Source of the DNA: Devosia soli
GTDB taxonomy: Bacteria > Pseudomonadota > Alphaproteobacteria > Rhizobiales > Devosiaceae
Assembly (NCBI RefSeq): GCF_000970455.1
Contig: NZ_LAJG01000014.1
Span: 124,001-188,000, forward strand
Direction: 5' to 3'
Length of the DNA: 64,000 nt
Shown: positions 27,360-36,396 of the stretch, piece by piece
Layout of the letters: each line of letters opens with the position of its first letter
Position numbering within the stretch: the stretch's first letter is position 1
Made by a program: the position numbers and the translations under genes
The notes under the pieces: generated by a model
Database searches by the model: none
What the model saw: the letters and a program-made list of their open reading frames with translations, nothing else
What the model was told of the DNA's origin: nothing

Positions 27360-28130
27360 TCACGGTTTCCGATGAGAAGGAAAAGTTCTTCCCAGAAACT
27401 CCAGCGCCGCTGCCTTGAATTTGGTGTCGCCAGTCGCCCGCATATGGTCGCGGCGCGGAATGACGAAGCTTTCGCCATGGGGCAACAGCTCGGCCAGCGG
27501 CTCCGGCGGCGCAGCCATTTCGTCCACTTCGCCGATGGCAACCAGCACCGGCACCTCGATCCTTCGCACATCGGCACGAGCCATTGGCTGGCGCGAAGTT
27601 TCCATGCATGCGGCAAGCGCTTCGCGATCCGAGCCGGTGTGATCAGCAAAAATCCGGAACTGTCGGGCTGTCGGATGCGTGAGATCGGCGAGGCGCGGTG
27701 CGCGAAGACCGGCAATAATGTCATTGCCGTCTGTGAGGCCGTTGATGAGATTCATTCCCATGCCGCCGAAAATGGCCGCGGCGACGCGCTCCGGATGATG
27801 GAACGCGAGGAAGGCCGCGACGCGTGCGCCCATGGAATAGCCGAGTAGCGCCACATGCTCTTCCCCCAGATGGTCGAGGAGCGCGATGGCATCCTCCATC
27901 ATCCGTTCGGGATAATAGGCTTCAGGATCATGGGGCTTGTCCGACTGCCCATGGCCGCGATGATCAAAGGTGATGGCGCGATATCCAGCGCCAACCAGTG
28001 TCTCGACCCAGCCTGTGTCGATCCAGTTGACTTTGCCGCTCGAAGCAAAGCCATGAATGCACAGCACGCCAGGCCCGTCACCGGCGGTTTCATAGGCGAG
28101 GGAATAGCCGCTGGACTGAAACATCGGCAT
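27360..28130 (-). CDS. Alpha/beta fold hydrolase
   Basis: This is a 256-aa cytoplasmic hydrolase. It has the oxyanion HGFASSG, FDHRGHGQSDKP, the nucleophile elbow GYSMGA, an acid in the GEVDEMA region and a terminal RRDHM with the catalytic histidine. The substrate is unknown. AAGGAG lies six bases before the ATG at 28130. It lies 81 bases upstream of cysE on the same strand. Confidence 0.93.
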   Translation of the reverse strand: MPMFQSSGYSLAYETAGDGPGVLCIHGFASSGKVNWIDTGWVETLVGAGYRAITFDHRGHGQSDKPHDPEAYYPERMMEDAIALLDHLGEEHVALLGYSMGARVAAFLAFHHPERVAAAIFGGMGMNLINGLTDGNDIIAGLRAPRLADLTHPTARQFRIFADHTGSDREALAACMETSRQPMARADVRRIEVPVLVAIGEVDEMAAPPEPLAELLPHGESFVIPRRDHMRATGDTKFKAAALEFLGRTFPSHRKP

Positions 28131-28357
28131 GGCGAACTCCTTTTGAGGGAGTGTTTAGCTGCGAGAAGACGGATGTGCCAAGACCGATGTCATGATCGGG
28201 AATCGCAGGCGCCCTTTGTTGACGACGCTTAGAAGGGTGATCAAGAATGGCGCGGACGCTGCAAACGTCGACCGCGTGGCCATCCCACCCCGCCCCTTCC
28301 CTTCTGCGCCTCACTTGGCTATGGTCCGGCGCAAATCCCGACCCCACAGGTTTGACT

Positions 28358-28603
28358 ATGGCACACGGCACCACGCCTCATTTCCACAACACCGAAGGCC
28401 TGCGCAGCATCGAGGTTGGCTCCAAGGAATTCCAGTGTGTCGGCGCCCTGCCCCCGTTCGATCATCCCCATGTCTTTCTCGACATGGGCAAGGACACCGA
28501 AATCGTCTGCCCCTATTGCTCGACGCTCTACGTGTTCAAGGCAGAGCTCGGCGCCGGCCAGGCCAAACCCGCTTCGGCGATCTTCAAGGCCTACGCTGCC
28601 TGA
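28358..28603 (+). CDS. Zinc-finger domain-containing protein (zf-CHCC)
   Basis: This 81-aa protein carries the CHCC zinc site of mitochondrial complex I subunit NDUFS6 and its alphaproteobacterial relatives: C27, H36 or H38, C51 and C54 (QC then DHPH then CPYC). In bacteria these small proteins associate with respiratory complex I; the role here is inferred. The ATG at 28358 gives the whole domain without excess. It is followed eight bases later by an FAD monooxygenase. Confidence 0.92.
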   Translation: MAHGTTPHFHNTEGLRSIEVGSKEFQCVGALPPFDHPHVFLDMGKDTEIVCPYCSTLYVFKAELGAGQAKPASAIFKAYAA

Positions 28604-28611
28604 GCCTGAAC

Positions 28612-29790
28612 ATGCCCGCATCGGGCCGTAGCTATATCATTGCCGGGGCCGGCATTTCCGGCCTCACCCTGGCGCTGACCCTCGCCAAGTTCGGGGCGAC
28701 CGTTGTCGTGCTCGAACGGAATGCGACGCTGCAGGAGGCTGGCGCCGGCCTGCAGATCAGCCCCAATGCGCGGCATGTGCTCGACAGGTTAGGGCTTGAT
28801 GTTGCCATGGCCCATTATGCCATGGAGCCGGCAGCTCTCGACAGCTACCGCGGCTGGGAGACCAAGCCGTTTTTCAGCATGGAACTCGGGCCGCTGATGA
28901 CTGAAAAGTTCGGCGCTCCCTATGCCGTGATGCACCGGGCCGACCTTGCCGACGCGCTTTACAAAGCTACGCGGCGGTTCGCCAATATCGATATCATCTT
29001 TGGCGTGCGGAACTGGGACGTGGCCTCCCATGCGCGTGGGGTCACCGTTTCTGTCGATGAAGCCGACGGGCAGACCCGAACGACGCGGGCCAATGCCTTC
29101 ATCGGCGCCGATGGCGTTCATTCGCATACGCGCCGCGCAATTCTACAAGGGCCCGATGCAAAATTCGGCGGACGAATCGCCTGGCGGGCCTTGGTCTCGG
29201 CGGACTCTGTTGCAGGCCAGATCGCTCCCGATCGTGTTTCGGTGTTCTTCGCTGCCGGCTATCATCTCGTTTGCTATCCCCTGCCACATCGTCGCCAGGT
29301 CAATCTGGCGCTTTTCCTGCCCGGCAAGGCAGAGGCACAACCGCAGCTACCCAAGCTGCAAGCCCGCGGCGTTATCGGTGTCTTGCTCGCGGCAGCTGGA
29401 CAGAACTGGACGCCGTGGCCGCTCTACACGGTCGAGACGCCGGTCTGGCATCGGGGGAATATCGGCCTCGTCGGGGATGCCGCACACGCCATGGTGCCCT
29501 TCCAGGCCCAGGGAGCAGCCATGGGCATCGAGGACGCGGCGACACTCGGTCCGCTGCTTGCCGAATCCGACGAACCGGAATCGGCCCTCATGCGTTACGA
29601 GGCGATAAGACGGCCGCGGGTTCAGCGCGTAGCGAAACTCTCGGCAGCCAATGGGCGGATTTTTCATATGCGATGGCCACTCACCCTGGCGCGCGACACG
29701 GTGATGCGACTGCAAGGACCGCAGGGGCATCTCAAAAGACTGGGCTGGATTTACGGGCACAATGTCGCGCCGGAGGAAACCGGACTTTAG
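28612..29790 (+). CDS. FAD-dependent monooxygenase
   Basis: This is a 392-aa flavoprotein hydroxylase of the PHBH/salicylate hydroxylase type. It has a dinucleotide fold GAGISG near residues 12-17, an RA-x-L segment (HRADLADAL) and GDAAHAMVPFQAQGAAMGIEDA for FAD ribityl binding. It would use NAD(P)H and oxygen to hydroxylate an aromatic ring. The substrate is unknown, and no ring-cleavage genes are nearby. It starts eight bases after the zinc-finger gene, which may couple their translation but not their function. Confidence 0.9.
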   Translation: MPASGRSYIIAGAGISGLTLALTLAKFGATVVVLERNATLQEAGAGLQISPNARHVLDRLGLDVAMAHYAMEPAALDSYRGWETKPFFSMELGPLMTEKFGAPYAVMHRADLADALYKATRRFANIDIIFGVRNWDVASHARGVTVSVDEADGQTRTTRANAFIGADGVHSHTRRAILQGPDAKFGGRIAWRALVSADSVAGQIAPDRVSVFFAAGYHLVCYPLPHRRQVNLALFLPGKAEAQPQLPKLQARGVIGVLLAAAGQNWTPWPLYTVETPVWHRGNIGLVGDAAHAMVPFQAQGAAMGIEDAATLGPLLAESDEPESALMRYEAIRRPRVQRVAKLSAANGRIFHMRWPLTLARDTVMRLQGPQGHLKRLGWIYGHNVAPEETGL

Positions 29791-29873
29791 GGCTTCGGCC
29801 CTTGCGTTGCGTTGGTGGCCCGTGTCAATTGCCCGACACTGGCGAGTGGGACTGAAAGGGAACGGAACACCGC

Positions 29874-31208
29874 ATGCAAGCTGCGACACGCTCCCGACTG
29901 GCCCTTGCCTGCATTCTCACCACAGTTCTCATCGACATGATCGGCGTCGGCATAATCGTGCCGGTTTTGCCAGAACTGCTCGAGGAATTGACCAGAGGCA
30001 GCGTTGCCAATGCCGCGGTCATCGGCGGCTATCTGGTGTTTGCTTATGCCTCCATGCAGTTCTTGTTTTCCCCTGTTCTCGGCAACCTTTCCGATCGCTT
30101 TGGACGCCGGCCGATCCTGCTGGCGTCACTCCTCGGGCTGACGTTTGATTATCTGATGATGTCGATTGCGCCCTTCGTCTGGTATCTTTTCATCGGGCGG
30201 ATCATTGCGGGTATTGCGGGCGCTGCGCTGGCTACCGCAACCGCCTATATGGCTGATATTACCCCGCCTCATAAACGGACCCACCGGTTCGGGCTGATCG
30301 GCGCCGCTTTCGGGCTCGGTTTTATCATCGGGCCGGTGATCGGCGGCGAACTCGGCGAACTGGGGCCACGCGTGCCGTTCTATGCTGCGGCAGCTCTCGC
30401 CTTTTCAAACTTTCTTTTCGGCCTTTTGGTATTGCCTGAGAGCCTGCCCAAGGCCAATCGGCGCAAGTTCAACATCAAGCGTGCCAACCCCTTGGGTGCA
30501 GTGGCGGCTCTTCGGCAGTATCCCTCGGTGCTGTGGCTCCTAGCGGTACTGTTTTTCCTCCAGCTCGCAACTCAGGCGCTGCCGACCATCTTCAGCTATT
30601 TCACGGTCGAGGTGTTCAACTTCACCTCGTCGACCATCGGCCGAACGCTTGGAGCCTTCGGCATCGGCTTTGCGTTCAGCCAGGCCGTGCTGGCCGGGCC
30701 GCTATCCAAAGGCATCGGCGAACCGGCGATCGGCATTGTGGGCCTCTTGGCGGCAGCAGCAGCTTTCGCCGGCATTGCGTTTTCGGCCGACGTCTATCAG
30801 CTCTACCTCTTTATCGCGATCGGAACGGTCAGCGGTCTCGCTCCGCCGGCCATCAACGGTTTGCTGTCGCGTCAGGTGCCCGACAATAGCCAGGGCGAAT
30901 TACAGGGCGCCGTCAACGCGGCGAGCTCGCTTGCGACCATCATCGGGCCGCTGGCAGCGACGCAGATCTTTTCCTATTATTCTGACACATCCGTTTCGGG
31001 CCATTATTTCCCGGGTGCACCCTTTATCGCCTGCGGCGTGGCGGTGGTAATCGCGCTCCTGATTTTTGCCGCCGCGGCCTGGCGCTTCGAGCTTGGCCAC
31101 CGGCCGAGCATTGCGGACTACCCGCATGTCCCGGATCTGCCCAAGCCTGGCCAATTGCGCATTGCCCCGATCGAGGAAGACAATGACGACAATACGCGCC
31201 GCCGTTGA
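29874..31208 (+). CDS. TetA-like MFS efflux transporter
   Basis: This is a 444-aa inner-membrane protein with about 12 transmembrane helices and the MFS loop motif GNLSDRFGRRP between helices 2 and 3. The opening ILTTVLIDMIGVGIIVPVLPEL is typical of the tetracycline-resistance TetA group of proton antiporters. Chromosomal members of this clade often export unknown drugs rather than tetracycline. GGAAC precedes the ATG. The last 26 bases overlap the GNAT gene. Confidence 0.9.
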   Translation: MQAATRSRLALACILTTVLIDMIGVGIIVPVLPELLEELTRGSVANAAVIGGYLVFAYASMQFLFSPVLGNLSDRFGRRPILLASLLGLTFDYLMMSIAPFVWYLFIGRIIAGIAGAALATATAYMADITPPHKRTHRFGLIGAAFGLGFIIGPVIGGELGELGPRVPFYAAAALAFSNFLFGLLVLPESLPKANRRKFNIKRANPLGAVAALRQYPSVLWLLAVLFFLQLATQALPTIFSYFTVEVFNFTSSTIGRTLGAFGIGFAFSQAVLAGPLSKGIGEPAIGIVGLLAAAAAFAGIAFSADVYQLYLFIAIGTVSGLAPPAINGLLSRQVPDNSQGELQGAVNAASSLATIIGPLAATQIFSYYSDTSVSGHYFPGAPFIACGVAVVIALLIFAAAAWRFELGHRPSIADYPHVPDLPKPGQLRIAPIEEDNDDNTRRR

Positions 31209-31668
31209 CGATGATCGAGACGCGATCCTCTCGATCATCGCGCCGGTTTTGCGCGCCGGCGAAACCTACGCGATCGACACAGACCTCAGCGATGAGCAGA
31301 TCCTCGATTACTGGTTCATGCCGGCGCATGCGGTGTTCGTAGCTGACGACAGCGGCAAAATACTCGGCACGTATTACCTGATGGCCAACCAGCGTGGCGG
31401 CGGCAAGCATGTCGCCAATTGCGGCTATATGGTTTCGCCGGAAGCGCAGGGGCGTGGGCTGGCGCAGGCAATGTGCGAACATTCCCAAGGCATTGCCAAG
31501 AACCGCGGCTTTCTCGCGATGCAGTTCAACCATGTTGTTTCGACCAACACGCGCGCCGTAGCGCTTTGGCAGCGCCTCGGATTCGAAATCGTCGGCACGC
31601 TGCCCAAGGCATTCCGGCACCCGGTGCATGGGCTCGTCGACAGCTACGTGATGTTCAAGACGCTCTGA
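31183..31668 (+). CDS. GNAT family N-acetyltransferase
   Basis: This is a 161-aa acetyltransferase with a full GNAT fold. The acetyl-CoA motif A reads GYMVSPEAQGRGLAQAM, and the later TNTRAVALWQRLGFE is the usual end of the fold. GAGGAA precedes the ATG, which lies inside the end of the exporter gene in another frame. Coupling to an efflux pump suggests shared handling of a small toxic molecule, as an inference only. Confidence 0.9.
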   Translation: MTTIRAAVDDDRDAILSIIAPVLRAGETYAIDTDLSDEQILDYWFMPAHAVFVADDSGKILGTYYLMANQRGGGKHVANCGYMVSPEAQGRGLAQAMCEHSQGIAKNRGFLAMQFNHVVSTNTRAVALWQRLGFEIVGTLPKAFRHPVHGLVDSYVMFKTL

Positions 31669-31699
31669 ACCGGCAAGGGGCCAGAAGCGTAATAGCTAC

Positions 31700-33268
31700 A
31701 TGGCTATCCTGCGCTTCATCCTCGGCGACCAACTTTCACGAAACATCGCAACACTGCGGGATCTCGATCCCGAGCGGGATGTGGTGCTTATGGCAGAGGT
31801 GGGCAGCGAGTCGACGGTTGTGGGATTTCACAAGCAGAAGCTTGCCTTCATCTATTCGGGGATGCGGCACTTCGCCGAGGATCTGCGGCGTGAGGGCATC
31901 ACGGTCGACTATGTGGCGCTGACCGAAGCGGACAATACTCAAAACCTCGAGGGCGAACTCAATCGAGCCCTGGCGCGACACAATGTCGATGGCGTCGTCG
32001 TTACCGAGCCTGGGGCGTGGCGCGTCAAGGACATGATGACCGGCTGGGAAAGCCATCTGGGCGTGCCCGTCGAGGTGCGCGAGGACGATCGGTTTATCTG
32101 CAGTCACGCTCGCTTTGCGGCCTGGGCTGAAGGCCGGCAGAGCTTTCGTATGGAATACTTCTACCGCGAGATGCGTCGCGAAACTGGCCTGCTGATGGAG
32201 AACGACGGACCAATCGGCGGGCAGTGGAATTTCGACGCTGAGAATCGGCAATCGCTGCCCGATAACTACCGGCCACCGGAGCGGCTACGGTTTGAGCCAG
32301 ACGCCATAACGCGCGCAGTGCTGGAACTCGTCACCGAGCGATACCACAAAAATTTCGGCGATCTCGAACCCTTCGAATGGGCCGTGACCCGTCAAGGCGC
32401 GCTGCAGGCGCTTGATCATTTCATCGAGCATTGCCTGCCTGACTTCGGCACCTATCAGGATGCGATGAAATCGGGCGAGCCGTTTCTAAACCATGGGCTG
32501 ATTTCACCCTACCTCAATATCGGTTTGCTGGACCCGCTGGAGGTGTGCCGGGCGGCGGAGCGGGCGTATCTCGATGGGCAGGCGCCTCTGAACGCTGCCG
32601 AGGGCTTCATTCGGCAGATCATCGGCTGGCGCGAATATGTGCGCGGAATCTATTGGCTGAAGATGCCGGACTATGCGGAAACGAACCATCTCAAGGCCAA
32701 TCGTGACCTTCCGTGGTTCTACTGGTCCGGCAAGACGCGAATGAATTGCCTCGCAAATGCGATCGGCGACACGCGGCGGCATGCCTATGCGCACCATATC
32801 CAGCGGCTGATGGTCACCGGCAATTTCGCGCTTCTGGCGGGGATCGAGCCGCGGCAGATCGAAGCCTGGTATCTGGCGGTCTATATCGACGCCTTTGACT
32901 GGGTCGAGCTGCCAAACACCCATGGCATGGTCATGTTTGCCGATGGCGGCCTTCTGGCTTCGAAGCCCTATGCGGCGTCCGGCGCCTATATCAACCGCAT
33001 GTCGGACTATTGCAGCGGTTGCGTCTATAGCCCGGCGACCAAGGATGGCGAGAAGGCCTGTCCGATCACCCTGCTCTACTGGAATTTTCTGATCGAGAAC
33101 CGACAGAAGCTGCAGGGCAACCGGCGCATGGCGATGCCATATCGGAACCTCGACCGGATGAATGCCACGCAGCGGAAGAGTATCGAGGCGCGCGCGAGCG
33201 CGTTTCTGAATGGGCTATCGGCCACCGAAGACGAGCCGGAGGCGCCGCAGATGCGGCTGGATGTCTGA
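31700..33268 (+). CDS. phrB: Iron-sulfur (6-4) photolyase / bacterial cryptochrome of the PhrB type
   Basis: This is a 522-aa DNA repair flavoprotein. It opens with the photolyase N-terminal domain (LRFILGDQLS) and ends with the FAD-binding helical domain (EGFIRQIIGWREYVRG, WYLAVYIDAFDWVELPNTHGM). Cysteines at 350, 438, 441 and 454 match in number and spacing the 4Fe-4S ligands of Agrobacterium PhrB as I recall them. The family repairs (6-4) photoproducts using FAD and a lumazine antenna. It follows the GNAT gene by 31 bases and may share its transcript. Confidence 0.95.
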   Translation: MAILRFILGDQLSRNIATLRDLDPERDVVLMAEVGSESTVVGFHKQKLAFIYSGMRHFAEDLRREGITVDYVALTEADNTQNLEGELNRALARHNVDGVVVTEPGAWRVKDMMTGWESHLGVPVEVREDDRFICSHARFAAWAEGRQSFRMEYFYREMRRETGLLMENDGPIGGQWNFDAENRQSLPDNYRPPERLRFEPDAITRAVLELVTERYHKNFGDLEPFEWAVTRQGALQALDHFIEHCLPDFGTYQDAMKSGEPFLNHGLISPYLNIGLLDPLEVCRAAERAYLDGQAPLNAAEGFIRQIIGWREYVRGIYWLKMPDYAETNHLKANRDLPWFYWSGKTRMNCLANAIGDTRRHAYAHHIQRLMVTGNFALLAGIEPRQIEAWYLAVYIDAFDWVELPNTHGMVMFADGGLLASKPYAASGAYINRMSDYCSGCVYSPATKDGEKACPITLLYWNFLIENRQKLQGNRRMAMPYRNLDRMNATQRKSIEARASAFLNGLSATEDEPEAPQMRLDV

Positions 33269-33288
33269 GCTTTTCTGCAGCCACAATG

Positions 33289-33317
33289 AAAACACCCTCG
33301 GGTTGGGCCCGAGGGTG
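33289..33317 (-). terminator. Terminator for gnd
   Basis: A perfect 10-bp stem (CACCCTCGGG with CCCGAGGGTG) encloses a 5-base loop. On the minus strand it is followed by TTTT, so it mainly terminates gnd; it may also stop transcripts from phrB. Confidence 0.85.
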
Positions 33318-33355
33318 ATGCTTCAGATGGGGTTGGCGCTTCCGCGCCGGACGGA

Positions 33356-34774
33356 TTATTTGCCCAGCGTTGACGGCCAGGTGCCGTGGAGGTCGGTGCC
33401 ACGGCCCTCGATTTCAAAGCCGTGTGCGCCGAAGAAGTCGCGCTGGCCCTGAATGAGATTGGCGGTGCCCTGAGCCTGGCGATAGCTGTCGAAATAGCTC
33501 AGCGCAGCCGAGAGACAGATCATCGGGAATTCGCCGATGGCAGCGGCAGCGACGACCTTACGCAGGCTCGGGTGCGCGTCCTTCATGATCTCGACAAAGT
33601 CGGGAACAACGAGAAGGTTAGTCGCTTCGCCCTTGGCGTAGGCGGATGACATCTGGTCGAGGAAGCGCGAGCGGATGATGCAGCCGGCGCGCCAGATCTT
33701 GGCGATCGTGGCGAGCGGCAGCGCCCAGCCGTTTTCTTCCGATGCCTTGGCGATCACCGCAAAACCCTGAGCGTAGGACACGATCTTGCCGGCGAGGAGT
33801 GCCTTTTCGAGATCGGCCAGGGTGACGTCGGTTTTGGCGCGGTTCGGCTTGCCGTAGATGCCTTCGGCAGCAACGCGTTCCGACTTGCGCGACGAAATCG
33901 AGCGAGCAGCGACGGCGCCTTCGATGGCGGTTGCCGGCACGCCCATCTGCTGGGCAGCGATCGCGGACCACACACCCGTGCCCTTCTGGCCGGCCTTATC
34001 GAGGATCAGATCGACAAGCGGCTTGCCCGTCTGATCATCGACCGCGTCAAGAACGTGGCCGGTGATTTCGATAAGGTACGAATTGAGCGGCCCCTTGTTC
34101 CATTCCTTGAAGACGTCGGCGCAAGCCTTTGGCGACATGCCCAAACCGTCGCGCATGACACCATAGACTTCAGCGATCATCTGCATGTCGCCATATTCGA
34201 TGCCGTTGTGGATGGTCTTGACGAAATGGCCCGCGCCACCTTCGCCGAGATAGGCGCAGCAGCTTTCGCCGTTGAATTTGGCGGCGATCGCCGTGAGCAC
34301 GGGCTCAGCGTTATGCCACTGTTCCTTGGAGCCGCCGACCATGATCGAGGGACCATGACGAGCGCCTTCCTCGCCACCGGAAACACCGACGCCGAGATAA
34401 CCGATGCCCTTGGGCTTGAGGTAATCGAAGCGGCGCTGGGTGTCGGTAAAGAGCGAATTGCCGCATTCAATAATGGCGTCGCCCTTTTCGAGGTGCGGCA
34501 GGAGCTGTTCGATCATTTCGTCGACGGGCTTGCCGGCCTTGACCATGATGATGATCGAGCGCGGGGCCTTCACCGCCTGGACGAATTCGGCGAGGTCATA
34601 TTTCGCCGTGACCTTGCCATCGAGGCCTTCCTTCTTGGCCTCTTCCACGAACTCGTCGATGCGGCCGGGCGACCGATTGTGGACGGCGATGGAATAGCCC
34701 TTTTCCGCGATGTTGAGCGCGAGGTTGGAACCCATCACCGCCAAGCCGATCAGGCCGATATCTGCATTCGCCAT
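33356..34774 (-). CDS. gnd: 6-phosphogluconate dehydrogenase, decarboxylating (NADP)
   Basis: This is an oxidative pentose phosphate enzyme turning 6-phosphogluconate into ribulose 5-phosphate (472 aa, long NADP form). It has the nucleotide motif GLAVMGSNLALN, the HNRS residues that favour NADP, the GVGVSGGEEGARHGPSIM loop and VKTIHNGIEYGDMQMIAE with catalytic K and N. The ATG follows GGAAGGA. It is divergent from a gluconate-type SDR and gntK, which supply its substrate. Confidence 0.97.
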   Translation of the reverse strand: MANADIGLIGLAVMGSNLALNIAEKGYSIAVHNRSPGRIDEFVEEAKKEGLDGKVTAKYDLAEFVQAVKAPRSIIIMVKAGKPVDEMIEQLLPHLEKGDAIIECGNSLFTDTQRRFDYLKPKGIGYLGVGVSGGEEGARHGPSIMVGGSKEQWHNAEPVLTAIAAKFNGESCCAYLGEGGAGHFVKTIHNGIEYGDMQMIAEVYGVMRDGLGMSPKACADVFKEWNKGPLNSYLIEITGHVLDAVDDQTGKPLVDLILDKAGQKGTGVWSAIAAQQMGVPATAIEGAVAARSISSRKSERVAAEGIYGKPNRAKTDVTLADLEKALLAGKIVSYAQGFAVIAKASEENGWALPLATIAKIWRAGCIIRSRFLDQMSSAYAKGEATNLLVVPDFVEIMKDAHPSLRKVVAAAAIGEFPMICLSAALSYFDSYRQAQGTANLIQGQRDFFGAHGFEIEGRGTDLHGTWPSTLGK

Positions 34775-34994
34775 GAAGCTGTCCTTCCGAAGTCTTCGTC
34801 GCCGTCAAAATGTCGTGCGCCATGCGCGCGGTGCATAGCATGCGGCCGCGACAATGACCACAAAGCGGGCGAGCTGGAAAGGGCGAAGCGGGCAATTTTC
34901 GACCATTTCGTCGTGCTTGTATGGAAGGTTTGGCGTGTGTCTTGCCTCATAGCGCTTTGGATGGGTAGAAGGCTTCAGGCAAGAAGGATTGCAT

Positions 34995-35765
34995 ATGAGC
35001 CAACGCTCGCCATTTGATCTCCAGGGCCAGCGCGCGCTTGTCACCGGCTCAAGCCGCGGGCTTGGTTTTGCTATGGCGAAGGCACTGGCTAGCGCGGGCG
35101 CCGATATTATCCTCAACGGGCGTGACACCGTGGCGCTCGGTGCGGCGGCGGAAGACCTTGCGAACACGGGGGTCGAGGTCAAGGCGCTGGCTTTCGATGT
35201 GACGAGCGAGGATAGCGTTGCAGAGGCAATGCTCTATTGCGAGCGCGAGATCGGACCGATCGACATTCTTGTCAACAATGCCGGCATGATGGTCGGTGGA
35301 GCGCTAGAAACCTATCCGCTCGATCGGTTCGAAGCGCTGTTGTCGGCCAATCTGGTCTCCGCCCTTCTCGTCTCGCAAGTCGTTTCAAAAGGCATGCTGC
35401 AGCGTGGTCGGGGCAAGATCATCAACATCTGCTCGACACGCGCCGATCGCCCCCTGCCCGGCAATGGACCTTATGCGGCGACCAAGGCTGCGCTGGTAAA
35501 CCTGACGCGGAGCATGGCGCTCGAATGGGCGCCGCGTGGTCTCCACGTTAACGGCATCGCGCCCGGCTTTTTCGCGACCGAGATGAACGCCGCGCGCATG
35601 GCCGATCCAAACTTTCAGCCGTTCATGTCTCGCGTCTCGCCGATGGGGCGCTGGGGCGAACCTGACGAAATGGGCGGCGCGGTCGTCTTTCTGGCGTCCG
35701 CAGCGTCCAGCTTTGTCAATGGACACATACTTTACGTCGATGGAGGCCACAATGCAGCAGTCTGA
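34995..35765 (+). CDS. SDR family oxidoreductase, probable gluconate 5-dehydrogenase
   Basis: This is a 256-aa classical short-chain dehydrogenase with TGSSRGLG as the cofactor motif, NNAG, and the catalytic YAATK. Overall sequence and size fit gluconate 5-dehydrogenase (Ga5DH/IdnO), which reduces 5-keto-gluconate to gluconate. The neighbouring gluconokinase, overlapping by 14 bases, and the divergent gnd support this. AAGGA precedes the ATG at 34995. The exact substrate is inferred from context. Confidence 0.85.
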   Translation: MSQRSPFDLQGQRALVTGSSRGLGFAMAKALASAGADIILNGRDTVALGAAAEDLANTGVEVKALAFDVTSEDSVAEAMLYCEREIGPIDILVNNAGMMVGGALETYPLDRFEALLSANLVSALLVSQVVSKGMLQRGRGKIINICSTRADRPLPGNGPYAATKAALVNLTRSMALEWAPRGLHVNGIAPGFFATEMNAARMADPNFQPFMSRVSPMGRWGEPDEMGGAVVFLASAASSFVNGHILYVDGGHNAAV

Positions 35766-36300
35766 ACCCGCGCGCATCATTATCGTCATGGGCGTCAGTT
35801 CTTCGGGCAAATCCACTGTCGGCGCAGCGCTCGGCCGGGCCCTCCACGCGCCATTTCTCGATGGCGACCGATACCATCCGGAAGCCAATGTCGAAAAGAT
35901 GCGGGCCGGTATTCCGCTGACCGATGATGATCGCTGGCCGTGGCTCGAGGCCCTCGCGGCTGCGCTCAAGGAAGCGGCGGATAAGAAAAAGGGAATTGCC
36001 GTGGGGGCTTGCTCAGCGCTGAAGAAAGCCTATCGCGATTTTATCACCGAGAAAGCAGGCGAGCCGGTGTGCTTTGTCTATCTTCACGGCAGCCGTGATG
36101 TCATTGGCGAGCGCATGGCCAAGCGCAGCCATGAATACATGCCAACCAGCTTGCTCGACAGCCAGTTCGCGACGCTCGAAGTGCCCGACCCGGCAACTGA
36201 GAACGTCATCGTCGTGCCCGTGACCGATCCGGTCAACCGGATCGTGACGACGGTGACCGACAAACTCGAACACCTCAAAAGTTTCAAGCGCTGGCAGTAG
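35752..36300 (+). CDS. gntK: Gluconokinase
   Basis: This kinase phosphorylates gluconate to 6-phosphogluconate (182 aa). It has the P-loop GVSSSGKSTVG near residues 14-24, the substrate region LDGDRYHPEANVEKMRAG and CSALKKAYRD, all typical of GntK. GGAGG sits within the SDR coding sequence and the ATG lies 14 bases before that gene ends, giving translational coupling. The product is the substrate of the neighbouring gnd. Confidence 0.95.
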   Translation: MQQSEPARIIIVMGVSSSGKSTVGAALGRALHAPFLDGDRYHPEANVEKMRAGIPLTDDDRWPWLEALAAALKEAADKKKGIAVGACSALKKAYRDFITEKAGEPVCFVYLHGSRDVIGERMAKRSHEYMPTSLLDSQFATLEVPDPATENVIVVPVTDPVNRIVTTVTDKLEHLKSFKRWQ

Positions 36301-36330
36301 TTTTCGACCGAAACGCCCCTGTTATAACCT

Positions 36331-36379
36331 GGGTGGGATCACGGACTGGGCAATGAGCCCATGGTTGCGATTCCCACCC
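36331..36379. other. Nested stem-loop in a convergent intergenic region
   Basis: An outer 8-bp stem (GGGTGGGA at 36331 with TCCCACCC at 36372) encloses a second hairpin, TGGGC-AATGA-GCCCA, at 36347-36361. It lies between gntK and an SDR gene that point at each other. It could stop transcription from both sides, though no T-tract is present. Confidence 0.55.
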
Positions 36380-36396
36380 TGTCCCGCAAGAGCCGA

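Noticed and set aside
26676-27848. A 390-codon open frame antisense to cysE and the hydrolase gene
   Set aside because: It covers parts of two real genes, lacks any family signature and has a composition typical of the antisense strand in GC-rich genes.
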